From the NCBI GenBank assembly GCA_037783415.1, contig JAZGTN010000098.1, forward strand, positions 2,356,001-2,420,000: a stretch of 64,000 nt of DNA, given 5' to 3'. The DNA comes from Leptasterias polaris. Lineage: Eukaryota; Echinodermata; Asteroidea; Forcipulatida; Asteriidae. A program made the translations under genes and the position numbers. Below the pieces are notes generated by a model. The model made no database searches. It saw nothing but the letters and a program-made list of their open reading frames with translations, and had not been told where the DNA came from. Below are positions 20,526 to 33,084 of the stretch, one piece after another; within the stretch, counting starts at the first letter, position 1, and every line of letters starts with the position of its first letter.

Positions 20526-23500
20526 TTAAAAAATCCAACAACACTTGCTTTGTTTGTCATAAGCATGAGGCAGTTTAATCCTCCCATCGTCATCAGTGAA
20601 CTCTGCAGCAATAGACCCTCTTCCTCTGGACTGAAGCCTTGCTAGAATCTCCTCAACTAAAAACCTGCACACATAATAATCTTGTTTGTTAAATCTTTCA
20701 GCGATACCACAGGGCTCGAATTTAACACTGGACCACAGGCCCGAGGCCAGTAATTTTAGTGTTGGGCCAGTAAACTTATGACCTAACAAGTCCGATGGTC
20801 TTGTGTTTTTCAATTGAATAACAGAAACACATTATGTTCAAGTGTTGACTTTGGGTCTGATGAATTATCTTTCAATTCTATGAGTAATCAAGTATACTCT
20901 TCTCTTACTTGTCTCAGTTCGGGTTCATATAAAAGCAGTCAAATGCATGTTAAACTGTGGCAGCAAGTTTTGTGGTGTTTTTTCACATTTTGAATCAGGT
21001 CTTGTAAAAAAATGTCTGGTCCAGTAAACATTTTGAGCTACAAGCCCTGTAGTCTTGTGGATTTTCTCCCCAAATTCGAGCCCTGTGAACCATTTAAATT
21101 CATATCTTTTAAATAGGTGGTCTCTCTAAAAACATTTGGTTGGTCTTCTCAATATTTCAACTTGTATATTTTGGTTTTACCCAAACACTTCACATCAGTT
21201 GACGCGTTTATCCGCAATTATGTCTTGGACAGACTTATGGCAGACGTTTGTTAACGCCCGGAACAACTTCCAATTGTCCTCAATTATTTTCTGACATGAG
21301 GACAGCTGACGTTTACAGTCCACTGAGTATACAGTACTTATCATATTTTGGTGTTAGGTAAAACTGAAATAATTTTCCCTCCAGGTAACTTACCCGACCC
21401 GAATGGGTAGTTTAACCGACCCACTGCTGCCCGGTTAAATTGACCAGGTCAGTTTAACCGAGCCGAATAGTCCAGTGTGAACGCGATCTGGGTAAAAGCT
21501 GTCTGGGTAAAAGCTGTCTCGGTAAAAAGCCATATCCGGTCCCTCGACCCGCTGCCACGAGATCGTGAGGTGACACTTGATCGTGAGGTGACACGTACAC
21601 GCACATGTGCTTACACGGAAGCTCGGTTGCATTCTCGCTGTCATGCACCCCAGTCAAAGGTCACTGCGATAGCGCCCTCTTGTGTTTGTCTTAAGTTAGT
21701 CAGTTAGTTTCTACCGGTCGTGTCGGTTAGTTTACCCACGTCATTAATCCAAGTGCGGACGCTGGTAAGTTTCACCTTTTGGAATGTTAACCACGGTCTC
21801 GGTAAAACATTAATCCAATGCGAACATGGCTTAAGACATTCTCTTTCACATCTACTATTTTGACAGGGTAAACACAACAATTGGATGTCAATTGATTTAA
21901 TACATCATATCAAAATGAGCACAAGAAAAAAGAGAGAAAAGAAAAACAGAATAAAAGAGGAAGGAAGCTCTCCTGGTAAGAGGCAGGGAAGGAAACCTGA
22001 CTTTAGTTGGGGAGACCTAATGCTTCTTCTAAACACAGGGGTGAGAGTCATTGCGGACTAAAGAAGTCTGAAAATAGGATCCAATTTTTAGGAGTAATAT
22101 TGTAATGATGGCATTTCCACCTTTTAGTAAACCCCTGGGGTTTAGATTTCAGGATTTTAGGAACAGATTACACAGAGATTTTAGGAACAGTGTCCTCACC
22201 ACTAGAGATGTAGATAAAAGAGCAGGATTTCTTTACTTGTCGAAAAAACAACTGTTGAATTTCTTCAAAAGGTGGACTTAAAAAGTTTGGATTCAGATAA
22301 AACGTCTACAATTTCTCATCCTTGTTTTATACTATGACAAACTTACATCATGGGCTCTTCAACATTGAAGCTATCTTTGACTGATATCTTGCTCCAGCCA
22401 ACAAAGTTATGATCTTGAGACATGGCCTTAATCTCTACATCCGACACCTTGTGGTCATCCAGATCAGACTAAATATCCAATAAAATTATACCAACCAAAA
22501 TATTGTTAGATTTAATATTTAGATTAAATGATACAACTCCAATACGAGCACGTAGAACACGAATCTTATGTCTGTTTCACATGCCTGTTTCATCACTTTT
22601 TTGATACCTCTGAACCTCCCAGCACCAACCATACCACATTTTCCTATATCTGAGCGGATATTCATTTCAATCAAAAGTTGTGAAGTTTGATTAGGCTTTG
22701 TTTGGTACACATGTAACTGTATCTCGATCTGTCCTTATTGTTCTAATTAGAGTCTCCAATTAAAAGAGCAAGGTGGTTAAATTATTCATAAATTTGAAGC
22801 TAACCAGCAAAGTATCAAACAACCCAGCCCGAAAACATAAATCATCAAAAACAGCTCCTGTCAAGAACCATTTGTTAAAACAAAAACAAAAATATTGGCG
22901 TATGATGCATACAAAAGATTCAATCCCTTGATAATGAAGTGGACAAGACAGTTTTCCCCACTTTGCTACAATTCTCATCCCATGAATTGTGTATGTAAAA
23001 AGAAGGGGAACAAAACATAAAAATACAGGCGATAACAAATTTTAAAATGAAAACAAACCAAAAAAAACCCAATAATAATAATAATTGTAAACCTTATTGT
23101 TCTCGCATTTGGGTGGAGTTATCAACTTCAGTCGATACTGACCTTTGATATAATGAATAAAGCTTGATATGGAAATGATACGTGTTTCAAACATACCTTA
23201 TTACCAAGCAATAGGCAAGGAACTGGACTCATATCTCGCAAGAAGACTTTAGAATCGACATCATTCTTCCATCTGACTACATGCTCAAATGACCTGATAG
23301 ATGAAACATCAAACATAATGACGCAAGCAGATGCATCCTTGTAATACACCCTCGTCAGACTGCTAAACCTCTCCTGACCTTAAAATTAAAAACAAAAATA
23401 AGTTGAAGTAAATTCCCTTTCTCACAAAATGAGTAAAACTTTATCAAACAACAGTCTAAAAAGTACAAACCACACACAAACAAAGATCAGATACACAATT

Positions 23501-26500
23501 ACAATACATTTGTCCATTAGCAAGTTACTTAAATGTATTACATTGACTTTAACACCAAAGGGCTTTTGTTAATGTCTAGGTAAAACAGTGCTATTTCAAT
23601 CCACACAATTTACAACCACAACGTGGGGAAGGTATGGATTACTAATGGGTGCTGATGCCAAAAGGGGGACAATAGGAGGTCCCTGATTGCAGGTGTTTAC
23701 ATGTGAGCGAGTGATTGTGTCTTCAATGAAACAAGATGGATCTGGGAGTGGTTTGACAGACTAAGGACGTCCTCAGTTCAAATTTATGACTAAAACTAAT
23801 GTGGATGTCTCTAAAATAAGTTGTAAAAGTGGGAGAATTAAACAAAGTCATTGTTTTGCCGGGTCAACAAACGTGTGTGTGCTAGTGAGGGTTAACTTTC
23901 ATTGCTTAAAGCATTAGGGTATTAAGGTTTCTGTCAAAACTAACCTCAACGGGCAATTAAAGTTAGAGCCTGGTTGTACTTGCAACTGCAAAGGGACCTA
24001 TGTACATGATGTAAGGTGCAAACTATGTTTGAATGCTCCCTAACCTCCCATATGATAACATGTACAGCTCAACATCTTCAGTGGTTAGGCATTATTAACT
24101 GAATTATAACATGCAGGTAACTACAAAAAACTACCATGATCATCCATGACTACAGTGACTATAGAAATTTGTTTATGAAGCACCACTGTGTAAAAAAAAA
24201 TTGCACAACACCACTATTGGAACGAAACTGCAACCAGGAACCAAAAACATTAGCACAACAACATTTTGTGTAAGGGGCAGAGTTGCTAGGTAACCTTGTA
24301 CGTGTTTTTTATCTGTGACTCATGACTGAAACAGAGTGACTGCTGACTTGAGCTGAGACTAGACCCAATTGACTCTGGACTCAAGTCACTCCACTATTAA
24401 TCTGGCAAGTGAGTGCAATTTGCACCTACAGTGTACATACATGTACCGCTACATACAGGTACATCTGTACATGATTCAGACTTTGAATAGTGTAACTATT
24501 TGCCACCCTAGAGATTCACTTTAACATGATCTACTGTGGTCAACATACAAAGTCATGTTCCATATTGGGCCACTGGATTGGCCAATTCAAGTGTATGGAA
24601 ATTTCAAAAATTGTTGAATAAATTAAAACTACTGATTAACTTCTTGTGTATTTATCTCTTTTAAAGCAAACATGGATTTTCTGAAGGAGCCAAGTATTTT
24701 CCCATTTCAAAAAACCTCCAACTCTAAAATAAATTCTGAACTCTTGGCAGAACCATTTTTTTTTTAATGGGAACATAATGTGAATAAAACATGAGAATTT
24801 CATTTATGGCCCAATGTATGAATTGAGGCAGTTTAAAATTAATATTAGCAATACAGATTACAGTAACCTACGCGCAAAACCATGGTCTCTCATATGTAGT
24901 GTGCCTTTTTAATTTCCACTTTGATCAATAATAGAATGGCAATAGTATACAGTAATTAGTGGTTTATTCTTAACTTACTGGTGATGGATTGAGCCCACAA
25001 CTGTAAAGAGCTTTGGCTACATTTTGCGAACCACTTGTCCGTACAGTGCAGCCACAATACTTAAATTGCTACAGCAATTGTGCAAGGAACAACAACAAAG
25101 GTGGGTTACTTAGATTGTAAGCTTTCCATGGTGTGGCTCGTGGAAAGTAAAGACACAAGTTTGCATGAAGATTGCTGGTGACAAACCATATGAACTACTT
25201 CTAGAAAACAAATGGGGTTTTCTAGGAAGAAACTGGATTGCGATACTGAGTCTCAACAGAAAATGTTACTACTCTGCTTGTTTTCATGAGAATGCTGGCA
25301 CAAAGCACAACAATGTGTCTGAAGAACAGTGTTGCAAGGCTTAGCTAAGTGCAGTTATAGACCTTCCCATTGTGGATAAACAAAGTGCGCCGGTTGGCAT
25401 GGACGGCCGAATGTTTTTTCAATCGTGTTAAAAAATGTTGTGACCAAATTCAACATTTTCTATAAAGATTTATGAACTGAAATACCTTCCATGATTGGTT
25501 TATTTGTTTCCAACAAATTCAACACTCTTTTTGAATATTTGTGTAACATTGCTACAAACTATGGCTATCTGTTTTTGATTTGCAGTATGGCTTTCCATAG
25601 TTTTCCAACCTTGGCTGGCAAAAACTAGGGCTGTGACGTTGCAATAGAAAGGTCTATACAGTATATTTACCTTTAGGAATAGACCCACTGGTAGGAACCT
25701 GGGTCAACTGGTTACCCCTATGTCCTGCATGTTACTGTGTTTTAAAAGCCATCTGAACTTGTTTAACTAACTAGATGCTAGAATGCCAATTGTTAATTAT
25801 TAATTTGTGATTTACATAAATTTCAGTGGATTTTATCAAAACAATGCAAACAAGGGGTACAAACATTACACCTTTACATTAACATGTTTGTAAAATATTG
25901 AATTACCAGCTTTTTCATCTTCAAAAAATGCTTTGCATCCTCCTATGAATGCAAGATGGGTTAAAAACACAAGACTCGATCATGTGACATGATAAACTTT
26001 CATGCATTTCAACTAAATAACCCCAATCCTTCACAAAAAAATCAACAGAGTCACCATGGCTGAGTTGTTCCATGACAGGAAGCACAATCACAAAGTGAAA
26101 ATTCAAATTTAGGGTTGACGGTTCTTTTTAGAATGCTTTACTGTAAGATTTAAGTTCAGACATTGGCCATTACATATGTACACATAAATCTTCTTCTGGG
26201 TAAATTTGTGAAAACAAATGAGGATATTTGGGATTTAATAACTTCTGATAACCTTTGGTGAAGTTGAATTTTTTAACGACACTTCAACACCATAAACACT
26301 ATCTCTTCAGTAATGAACTACATGTAAGGTCATTCAGGCACAGTTTTAGATTTGGTTACAGTATGCTATGCATAGCCTACTACAGACATGCACTGATTCT
26401 GAATACACGATATTCAAGTTCACTCCTTGCATTTGTTTTAGTTCAATTCCTCTTTTACTGATTTCGGCATGAAGATTTCATACTTCTATTAAGGAGGGTT

Positions 26501-28674
26501 GAAACTAGAAACGATAAATTGAGAGTCTGTATAATACATTTAAAATCTGAAACAAGTTTCAGTTTAAAGGCAGGGTGTACTTTTAGTGATTACTCCACAA
26601 CTTAATGACCATAAAAACGTACTTGGTAAAGAATACAGTGCAGATCTGTTGATGTTATACAACATTGTTAGAAGTGACCACCTTTTGAAGTAATGCAATT
26701 TTAGAGAAGGGTAATTTTTACAGTTCATCCAAAACATTTGATCTGAGAAGCCTTTCTCAGACATCTGAAAGCACACAATTCTATGCAAAAGGGTCTTTTA
26801 TCTTTCATAATATTTTCTTGCAACTTCTATGACCAGTTGAGCCCAAATTTTCACCGGTTTGTTATTTTATGCACATGTTGGGAAACACCTAGGGAGGATA
26901 CTGGTCTTTGAAAATTACCCAAAGTACAAATTATATTTAAGCACATTGAGCCATAAAGGTTTTACCTGCAATATCCCATAGCTGAACTCTAATAAGTTCA
27001 TCCTGTGATCTTTGGATCTTCTTCAGTGCAAAATCAACTGAAAAAAGAACAATACAAACTGTGATGATAAAAAATGGTATACTGGAATTGAAGTACAAGA
27101 TAACAGAGTACGTTGGCGTTCTAAAAATTGTTTACTGTTATTTATTTATTTATGCTCAGACTCAAAAAAAGATAAACAAGAAAGCTTTGTTGTTTGAATT
27201 CAAGTCACAGTCTTCAACTAAAATGTTTTTATTCATAACACCCCGGCTACCTAAGTTTCGGCAAACCGGTCACAAGAAAACAAGAGCCTTACACCAGGCC
27301 CCAATAATTACTTATTTCATAACAACTGCTTTTAAAACACTGATTTGTGATTTACATCCAAATGCCATCTCTGTATACATGCAGTAGCGCTTCCACCGAT
27401 GTAACCTTCGGTCGGAAACATAGCCCCATTACAAATGCTATAACAACCATACAAAATCCAAAGTTATACAAATTGAAACAAGACAGAAATCTTTAACAAC
27501 TGGTTTGCCCAACAAATATCACAAAATGTATGTGGTGGCTGTTTGAACTAACTGAACAGCTAAATACCTTCCAAAAATACCTTCCTAAACCCAGAGCGCT
27601 GATTGGTTAAAAGATTGACCTTACTTTTTATTTCACAAGGTCTGCTGTTGCTTGACAACGCAACATCAGCAACGGAACATTCCGCATGCCCTGTTTGCGC
27701 GCCGCCGCAATGACCTAGATGTATGATTTTCTTATGACTGAGTTTTGGCTCAAAAAGTGTTTGTGTTTTTCATAAATTTGACTGAATGTGTTTTAACCAA
27801 TTTACACAAGTTTTCTATTTAGATTTTAATCTGCAACTTGCTTCATGGCACCGTATAGTTTTGTCGTAAGATCATTAAATACTTCCAAAATAACTTCGTT
27901 ATTACATTTTAAAGCGGATAAAAATTACTGATCATATCAATATCAGTTTAATGTCAAAAGTAATAATGAAATTGTAGCATCCTGAGCCTGGGTAGGATTT
28001 CTCCTGTGTCCTTTCTTCCCAACGTACGTGCGGAGTAGTATAGATAATCAGGAGATGACCACCAATAAATGAATTGACAAGTTGACGCCAATGATGATAT
28101 CTCTAAGTCTAAACAAGGTTTTTATTAAGAGCTCTGCTCGAGCTCTGCTCCTTTCCGGTATCTTCCCCAAACTGACTTCTTATTCTTACATTCCTTTATT
28201 TTATTCCCATCTTTGTTATTAATCATCTTCTAAGTCAAAATATTATTATTTAGAAACCAACAGCGCACACGCTCGCACTTTGCAATACACCGATCCATTA
28301 AGCCACGTCCATTTCTCTTTGACCAATCACAACCGCGAAATCTGATCACCATTTGAGCCGTTTGGTGATCTTTGCACTAATGGTGATCGGGTTTCGCGGC
28401 TGTGATTGGTCAACTCGTAAGGAGGCGGGGCTTAATGGATCGGTCTATTAGCTCGCACTTTGCAATTACCTCGCACTTTGCAATTACCTCGCGCCTGCGG
28501 TTGATTACTTTACAGATCACTATAAATGTGTAGGTTGATCGGAATGACTGACTCACCTCCTACTGTGGTCTTGTAGTTATCATCAAATCTGTTATGAACA
28601 TATCGATGAACAAATGCAGTCTTTCCAACTCGGGAGTCACCAACTATGATGACTTTGAACAGCTTCTCATTCAT
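20526..28674 (-). CDS. Rab GTPase of the Rab29/Rab32/Rab38 group
   Basis: A membrane-trafficking small GTPase. Exons on the minus strand: 28674-28557 (ATG), 27037-26966, 23378-23197, 22468-22347 and 20664-20526 (TAA); 633 nt, 210 aa, all phases compatible. The P-loop is GDSRVGKT, switch I reads KTTVGVDFALK (VDFALK is the hallmark of the Rab29/32/38 group), switch II is WDIAGQERF, and the guanine motif is NKSD, created across the exon 3-4 junction. YYKDASACVIMFDV and PVPCLLL are closest to Rab29 as I recall it. The G5 loop reads KISVKD. The protein ends CCWIF, a CCXXX-type prenylation signal. An AATAAA lies about 33 bp past the stop (20488-20493, minus). Known members act at the trans-Golgi and on lysosome-related organelles; orthology to one member is not resolved. 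Confidence 0.93.
20711..21084. mobile_element. MITE with AGGGCTC...GAGCCCT termini, copy 2
   Basis: Starts AGGGCTCGAATTTAACACTG and ends CCAAATTCGAGCCCT; 374 bp, the partner of 7240-7593. It sits in intron 4 of the Rab gene, 47 bp upstream of exon 5. Confidence 0.8.
21385..21835. repeat. Intronic repeat region with short tandem units
   Basis: Contains AAAGCTGTCTGGGTAAAAGC-type units (three copies near 21488-21530), a duplicated GATCGTGAGGTGACAC (near 21562 and 21579), and inverted GGTTAGTTTACCC-like blocks matching GGGTAGTTTAACC near its left end. Probably a decayed transposon in Rab intron 4. Confidence 0.45.
23379..26560. other. Rab intron 2, nothing recognised
   Basis: A 3.6-kb AT-rich intron. 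I saw no splice-flanked coding block here, and the short open frames do not look coding. Confidence 0.4.
26562..26965. mobile_element. Hairpin MITE, family F, copy in Rab intron 2
   Basis: TTTAAAGGCAGGGTGTACTT starts the element. GATTACTCC, GACCATAAAAACGTACTTGG, ATCTGAAAGCACACAA, TTTTCTTGCAACTTCTATGA and GGTTTGTTATTTTATGCA are shared with the other copies. The central palindrome is CTGAGAAGCCTTTCTCAG. It abuts the 3' edge of exon 2. Confidence 0.7.
28288..28445. mobile_element. 158-bp palindromic MITE (TA-flanked), copy 1
   Basis: Almost the whole element folds on itself: CACCGATCCATTAAGCC pairs with GGGCTTAATGGATCGGTC, and GACCAATCACAACCGCGAAA pairs with TTTCGCGGCTGTGATTGGTC. TA dinucleotides flank both ends (28286-28287 and 28446-28447), as in Tc1/mariner insertions. 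It has landed in a local array of CTCGCACTTTGCAATTAC. It lies about 110 bp upstream of the 3' end of Rab exon 1, in intron 1. A copy of equal length is at 49657-49814. Confidence 0.87.
28450..28490. repeat. 18-bp tandem duplication
   Basis: CTCGCACTTTGCAATTAC occurs twice in tandem at about 28452-28487, with a partial third unit on the far side of the adjacent MITE (28272-28287). Confidence 0.8.
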
Positions 28675-29600
28675 TGTATGTGAGGAACCTCCTGAAGGAA
28701 CTTGGCAGAGTAATTGGTTGTCATGGCATTTAAACCAACGATGCAGAGAGGCTTGGTTAGAGTTGATGTAAATGTTTGCACAACATTGCAGTCTTGTGTC
28801 CTTGGATTAAGGACTTGTCAGCTAAACTCTGTAAAAACCTGAGTAAAAAATTGGAGATTAATAGTATCATGGCAAACACTGAAAACTTAGCTTGACAGAG
28901 AGAAGAGGGGGTTTGAGCCATCAAAAACAAATGGCAAACTTTTCACCATTTGTTATTTGCCCATACAGTATTTATGCATAGTTTTTCCATCACTGCTCAT
29001 CAACCCCCCCCCTCCCGAAAAAAAACCCCAAAACCCAGAACACCAACAACAACTCTACATCAGCCTTGTCAATTCACATCCTAGATGCTAACAATCTTCA
29101 TGGGATCTAGTCGGAAATTACTGAACCCCAAAATGCTTTTTTTAACTTTGGAAATTATCTGGTGATACGTTAAAAAAATCTCTTTGAGTTTGACCGAACG
29201 CTAACTCAATCCAGTAACTTGAACAAGATAAGATCAATACAAGTGCCAAGTTAATCGGGCATGACGGCATTGCTGGTCAACCTCTGGGCGGCTTACACGA
29301 GGCCGACAGTCTTTAGTCTCCTTTGAACTGTACTTGATCTTTGTCTTGTTTCTTTGCCGACTCACACCGTAGCACCAATGCTAGTACTACAACTTTTAGT
29401 CAGTTGTACAAAAGAAAAAACATCTCATCCATCAAGAAAGTCCAAAGACAAGCAACTTGCTTTGTTAATGTATGTGTACATGTACCATATAGAGAAAGGA
29501 CTCTGCTCTGTCCTTTCTTTATGCTTGTACCAACTACCAAACACATAATGGGAGGGATTCCATCATCATAGACTGACTTGCTTTTGTTTTGACAGCAGCT
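28675..29600. other. Upstream region of the Rab gene
   Basis: Holds the presumed 5' untranslated region and promoter of the Rab gene. No TATA box, CpG-rich core or other element was clear. A poly-C run is near 29004. Confidence 0.35.
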
Positions 29601-29601
29601 A

Positions 29602-29775
29602 CACTACCAGTACCAGTGGCAGTACCACTGTACCAGTACCACTGTACCAGTGGCAGTACCACTGTACCAGTACCACTGTACCAGTGGCAGTACCACTGTA
29701 CCAGTACCACTGTACCAGTGGCAGTACCACTGTACCAGTACCACTGTACCAGTGGCAGTACCACTGTTACTGTAC
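29602..29775. repeat. 34-bp minisatellite built from TACCAGT/CCACTG
   Basis: About five units of a 34-bp repeat made of TACCAGTACCACTG and TACCAGTGGCAGTACCACTG. CCAGTGG and CCACTG are mutually complementary, so the array can fold on itself and stays open on both strands. The resulting open frames are artefacts. Confidence 0.9.
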
Positions 29776-30184
29776 CAGCAGTGGCAGTACCACCAGTCTG
29801 AGTCTTACTAATTAGTCAGTCCCACCAACCCAAACCTGGCATGCTAATGACGTACGTAGTTGAGGACACTCAAACCTCACAGCTGACAACTCACAAAGAG
29901 GAAATGCAGACTCATTTTTCCCTATTATTCAAGTCCCATCACCTTCCTGTACTGTATGCAGAACCTCCTCCGGCTTACAAAAGTTGCCACACACAAGTCT
30001 TCGAACAACCTCTAAGCTCCAGCCGTCAACCCTAGTAAACAGTACTAATTACTATAGTATTATTAGTAATAGTACATTACTAAATCCAGTTCAACAATAG
30101 TATTATTATAGGCAGAATTTTGCAGAAGTTCAGTACAAAAGTCCAACCATTTCAACCTCAACATGCTCAATGATCTGACCTTCA

Positions 30185-30310
30185 GCTACGCTAGAGCTAG
30201 CCCTTGTTGGCCATATAACAGCCCAACAAGGTGGGCTAACCTTCAGCAACCACACACTCACTTAGCCCCACTTTTGTGGCCAAGGTCTCTCGATTCAAAA
30301 GTGGGGCTAA
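30185..30310. repeat. Two adjacent TAGCCC...GGGCTA hairpins
   Basis: TAGCCCTTGTTGGCC is followed by CCCAACAAGGTGGGCTA, then TTAGCCCCACTTTTGTGG by TTCAAAAGTGGGGCTAA. Both look like small palindromic elements of one family, related to 17502-17656. Confidence 0.55.
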
Positions 30311-30796
30311 CAACACTCACTAGTACGTAGCAGTAGCACTAGGCTACTCTCTCTTCTTTTACTTCAGCGTGCGTGCGTGCTCTAGATGGTGGTGAGACCA
30401 CCGGTCCGTGACCATGCATGGTCATGGATGGAGGGGAAGGTAAGATTTTAACTTTAAATAAGAAGAGACCAACCAAAACCCAAGATTAGATTTAGAATCC
30501 ACTGCATGCAAACGTTAACACAAAATCACGTCATTGTACGTATCATTCATCTGATGCAATATACTTACCCCTACCACACCTATATTATTACGGAACTTAA
30601 AAGTTGTGAATTGTGCACTCTTTCTGCACACCCACCTCCTGTGTTAGTTTGTATGGGTACACAATCGGGGGAAAACAACAGATGGCGCACTCGATTTATT
30701 ATTTTCATAAACATTGGTTTAAGCGCATTTTAAGAATTGCACAATCTGCAGATTGCGCTGCTGATAAATTAGTCTTACGCGCTCAATCTGCATGGG

Positions 30797-30889
30797 ACTC
30801 GGGCGGCGCGGGCGGGGCCTCGGGCGGCGCGGGCGGGGCCTCGGGCGGCGCGGGCGGGACCTCGGGCGGGGCCTCGGGCGGGGCTGGGA
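30797..30889. repeat. 21-bp GC-rich minisatellite
   Basis: About four units of CTCGGGCGGCGCGGGCGGGG with shorter variants, in otherwise AT-rich DNA. The G-runs on the plus strand could form G-quadruplexes. The open frame through it (GGAGGASGG repeats) has no other support. Confidence 0.9.
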
Positions 30890-30924
30890 GGGTTTTAGGC
30901 CCTATATACTCTGTCCAGTTAGTA

Positions 30925-31540
30925 TAAGACATTGTGAGAAACCACTCCCTCTGAAGTAACGTAGTTTTTGAGAAAGAGGTAACTTCTCACTAAAATAATA
31001 AAAGACTTCATGCATGAAGCCTTTTATTAGGCCAAGTAAACAAAAATACCAGTTGATCGTCCGGGTTTTTTCAAAAAGAGGAGGATGAGGGCCTTTTTAT
31101 TTGTTATTTTTTATTTCTTTCGAAGGTGGCCGCCAAGCATTTTAATTCAAACTGGCCACCAATTATTCAGTTTAAAGTCACCACTTACTTTCTGTAGTTA
31201 CAAGTTCTAAAAGATTGGTAAGTTTAATGACAAATACACAGAAAATGTGTCTTTTTGAAAAAAAAAGTAAAATAAAAAATAACAATAAAAAGGATGCGGC
31301 CTCAAAAAAGCATGAGGGAGGGGACGATCAACTGGTATTTTGTTTTATTTGGCCTTAGCATCTGAAAGCACACAACATTGTGCAACAAGGGTGTTTTTTC
31401 TTTCTTTATTTTCTTGCAACTTCGATGACCGATTCAGCCCAAATTTTCACAGGTTTGTTATTTTATGCATATGTTGGGATACACCAAGTGACAATACTGG
31501 TCTTTGATAATTACCAAACATGTTCAGTGCCTTTAAGGAG
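30925..31540. mobile_element. Hairpin MITE, family F, split by an insertion
   Basis: The left part (GAGAAACCACTCCCTCTGAA to CTTCATGCATGAAGCC) and the right part (TTAGCATCTGAAAGCACAC to TTCAGTGCCTTTAAG) match copy 1 at 2118-2480 in reverse orientation. They are separated by the 325-bp element at 31030-31354. Confidence 0.8.
31030..31354. mobile_element. 325-bp TIR element with TTA target duplication
   Basis: The ends GGCCAAGTAAAC and GTTTTATTTGGCC continue inward to ACCAGTTGATCGTCC and GGACGATCAACTGGT, giving terminal inverted repeats of about 33 bp with a few mismatches. TTA occurs on both sides (31027-31029 and 31355-31357), whereas the uninterrupted relative at 2118-2480 has it once. A TTA duplication with GGCC-like ends suggests PIF/Harbinger. 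Non-coding. Confidence 0.85.
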
Positions 31541-31849
31541 ACCGTGTGAGCTTAGGCCCACGGAACATTGGGATGAGGGGTAATCCCCTGCCACCACTTA
31601 TCGGCATCGAGACTATAGACATTAATCAGCTTTTGGGGTGGCACAAAATGCCCGACCCGTTCCGAGTATCATACTTTTTTTTAAAGCTCCATATTGACTC
31701 ACAGAGAGAGAGGATTGATTTTTTTTAGCATGATCCCGTTCTTCCAACACGCCGGCTTGTTTACAGAAGAAAAGCAAAGTCTTCGCATATACTGAAACCA
31801 ACAAACAGGGGGAAATGCGCACATAGCTTGTCAACTCGGACAAAAACCC

Positions 31850-31965
31850 GGTGTTGTGACCTCCTCTGCTTGCCGAGCCGGGGTATCATAGCCCATCACG
31901 TGGGCCGGGTAGCGCGACCGGGTAGCGCGACCGGGTAGGCGCAGGGCTGTGATGCCGAATTGCCC
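31850..31965. other. GC-rich patch with duplicated GGGTAGCGCGACC
   Basis: Contains a CACGTG E-box core (31899-31904) and two tandem copies of GGGTAGCGCGACC followed by a third GGGTAG, in otherwise AT-rich DNA. It could be regulatory or part of a repeat; no gene start is linked to it. Confidence 0.3.
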
Positions 31966-33030
31966 GTGTTTGGGTGAAAGGATATAGAACTACATGTATT
32001 ACATCAATTAAGGTGGGCTACTATACTACTCTAGGCAAAATATGATCAGTTTTTTTCCTCATCTTCAAATAAATAGTTTAATTGTTATTTGCAAAAAATA
32101 AGCTCTTTAAATAATATGAATGCGGGGCTTTTTAGATTAGCAGTTCGAAATTAAGCACATCAGAGGGGCGACATACAGTCCCATACAAAATAATCGCAAT
32201 TCACAAACTTTTAACAAATCCCAACTTTGAGTTTTAATGGAAAGTAACAGGAGCAAAAATACGCGACCAGATTCAAATTCGGATCTCGTGTTTTTATTTA
32301 TTAACTTGTTTTTTGGCGCCCAAAGTACAAAACAACGGCCACTTTGAGAAATCCCCATTTTGAGCAACACCATCAGCTGCTCATTCTTCTGATTAGGCGC
32401 TCAATCTGCAACGTGGTGCGCAATCTACAGATTCGTGTATCGATCACCAAATTCAAATACACAAAATATAGTCTGTGCCCTCGAGGGAGTACTATCAAAA
32501 ATGGTGGTGTTCGTCCAGCAAAAGACTAGCAGTGGGTCGATGTGTGTGCTCTCAAAGAGCTAAGACCGCGTCCCTGCTGCTGTGGCCTGGCCCGTGTGTG
32601 TGTATTTTGGAGTTCGAGACTGTGGCAAAGCTTTGTGATTTCAGTGGTGGAAAGTGGCAAGTTACAAACATTTTATTTCGTTTCGTTAACTATAAAACAC
32701 CACCTGTCTGTAGTGTTATTGGTAAAATGTCAATTGTAATTTCATGATTTGGTGACCATTGTTTTGATTCCGTGCATCCTGACCTGACCATGTTTACGGT
32801 CATTTGTATTGTTCCCCGCAATCTGCATGCTGTTGTGTGGTTTTGCATGTGTGTGGCTCTGCAGGCCGTCGTCGAGGGTTCGCCAATGAGCACAACTTCA
32901 TGTGGTTTGGCAAGGGCCCAAAGGAGGTGGTTTCTACTTTCAAGCGTCAATTTCATCCTGTGCATGGTTGCGGTTTATGTTTAGTTGTATCTGTGACCAT
33001 CGAGAGGAGGAAGGCGGGTACTACACCTAC
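31966..33030. other. Intergenic, weak coding-like patch
   Basis: No gene is supported. At 32860-32970 a CTGCAG acceptor-like site is followed by about 35 stop-free codons (including NEHNFMWFGKGPKEVV), which may be a transposon remnant. Confidence 0.3.
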
Positions 33031-33084
33031 ATTTTTACATGCCTAGTGTAGTAGTAACTCTACATAGCTACTTTTCAGTTTTAG

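Noticed and set aside
29534..29801. Open frames with YQYHCTSGSTTVP-type and complementary repeats
   Set aside because: Translation of a self-complementary 34-bp minisatellite; open on both strands.
30613..30927. Gly/Ala-rich protein (GGASGGAGG repeats)
   Set aside because: Generated by the 21-bp GC minisatellite; no domain, splice or upstream support.
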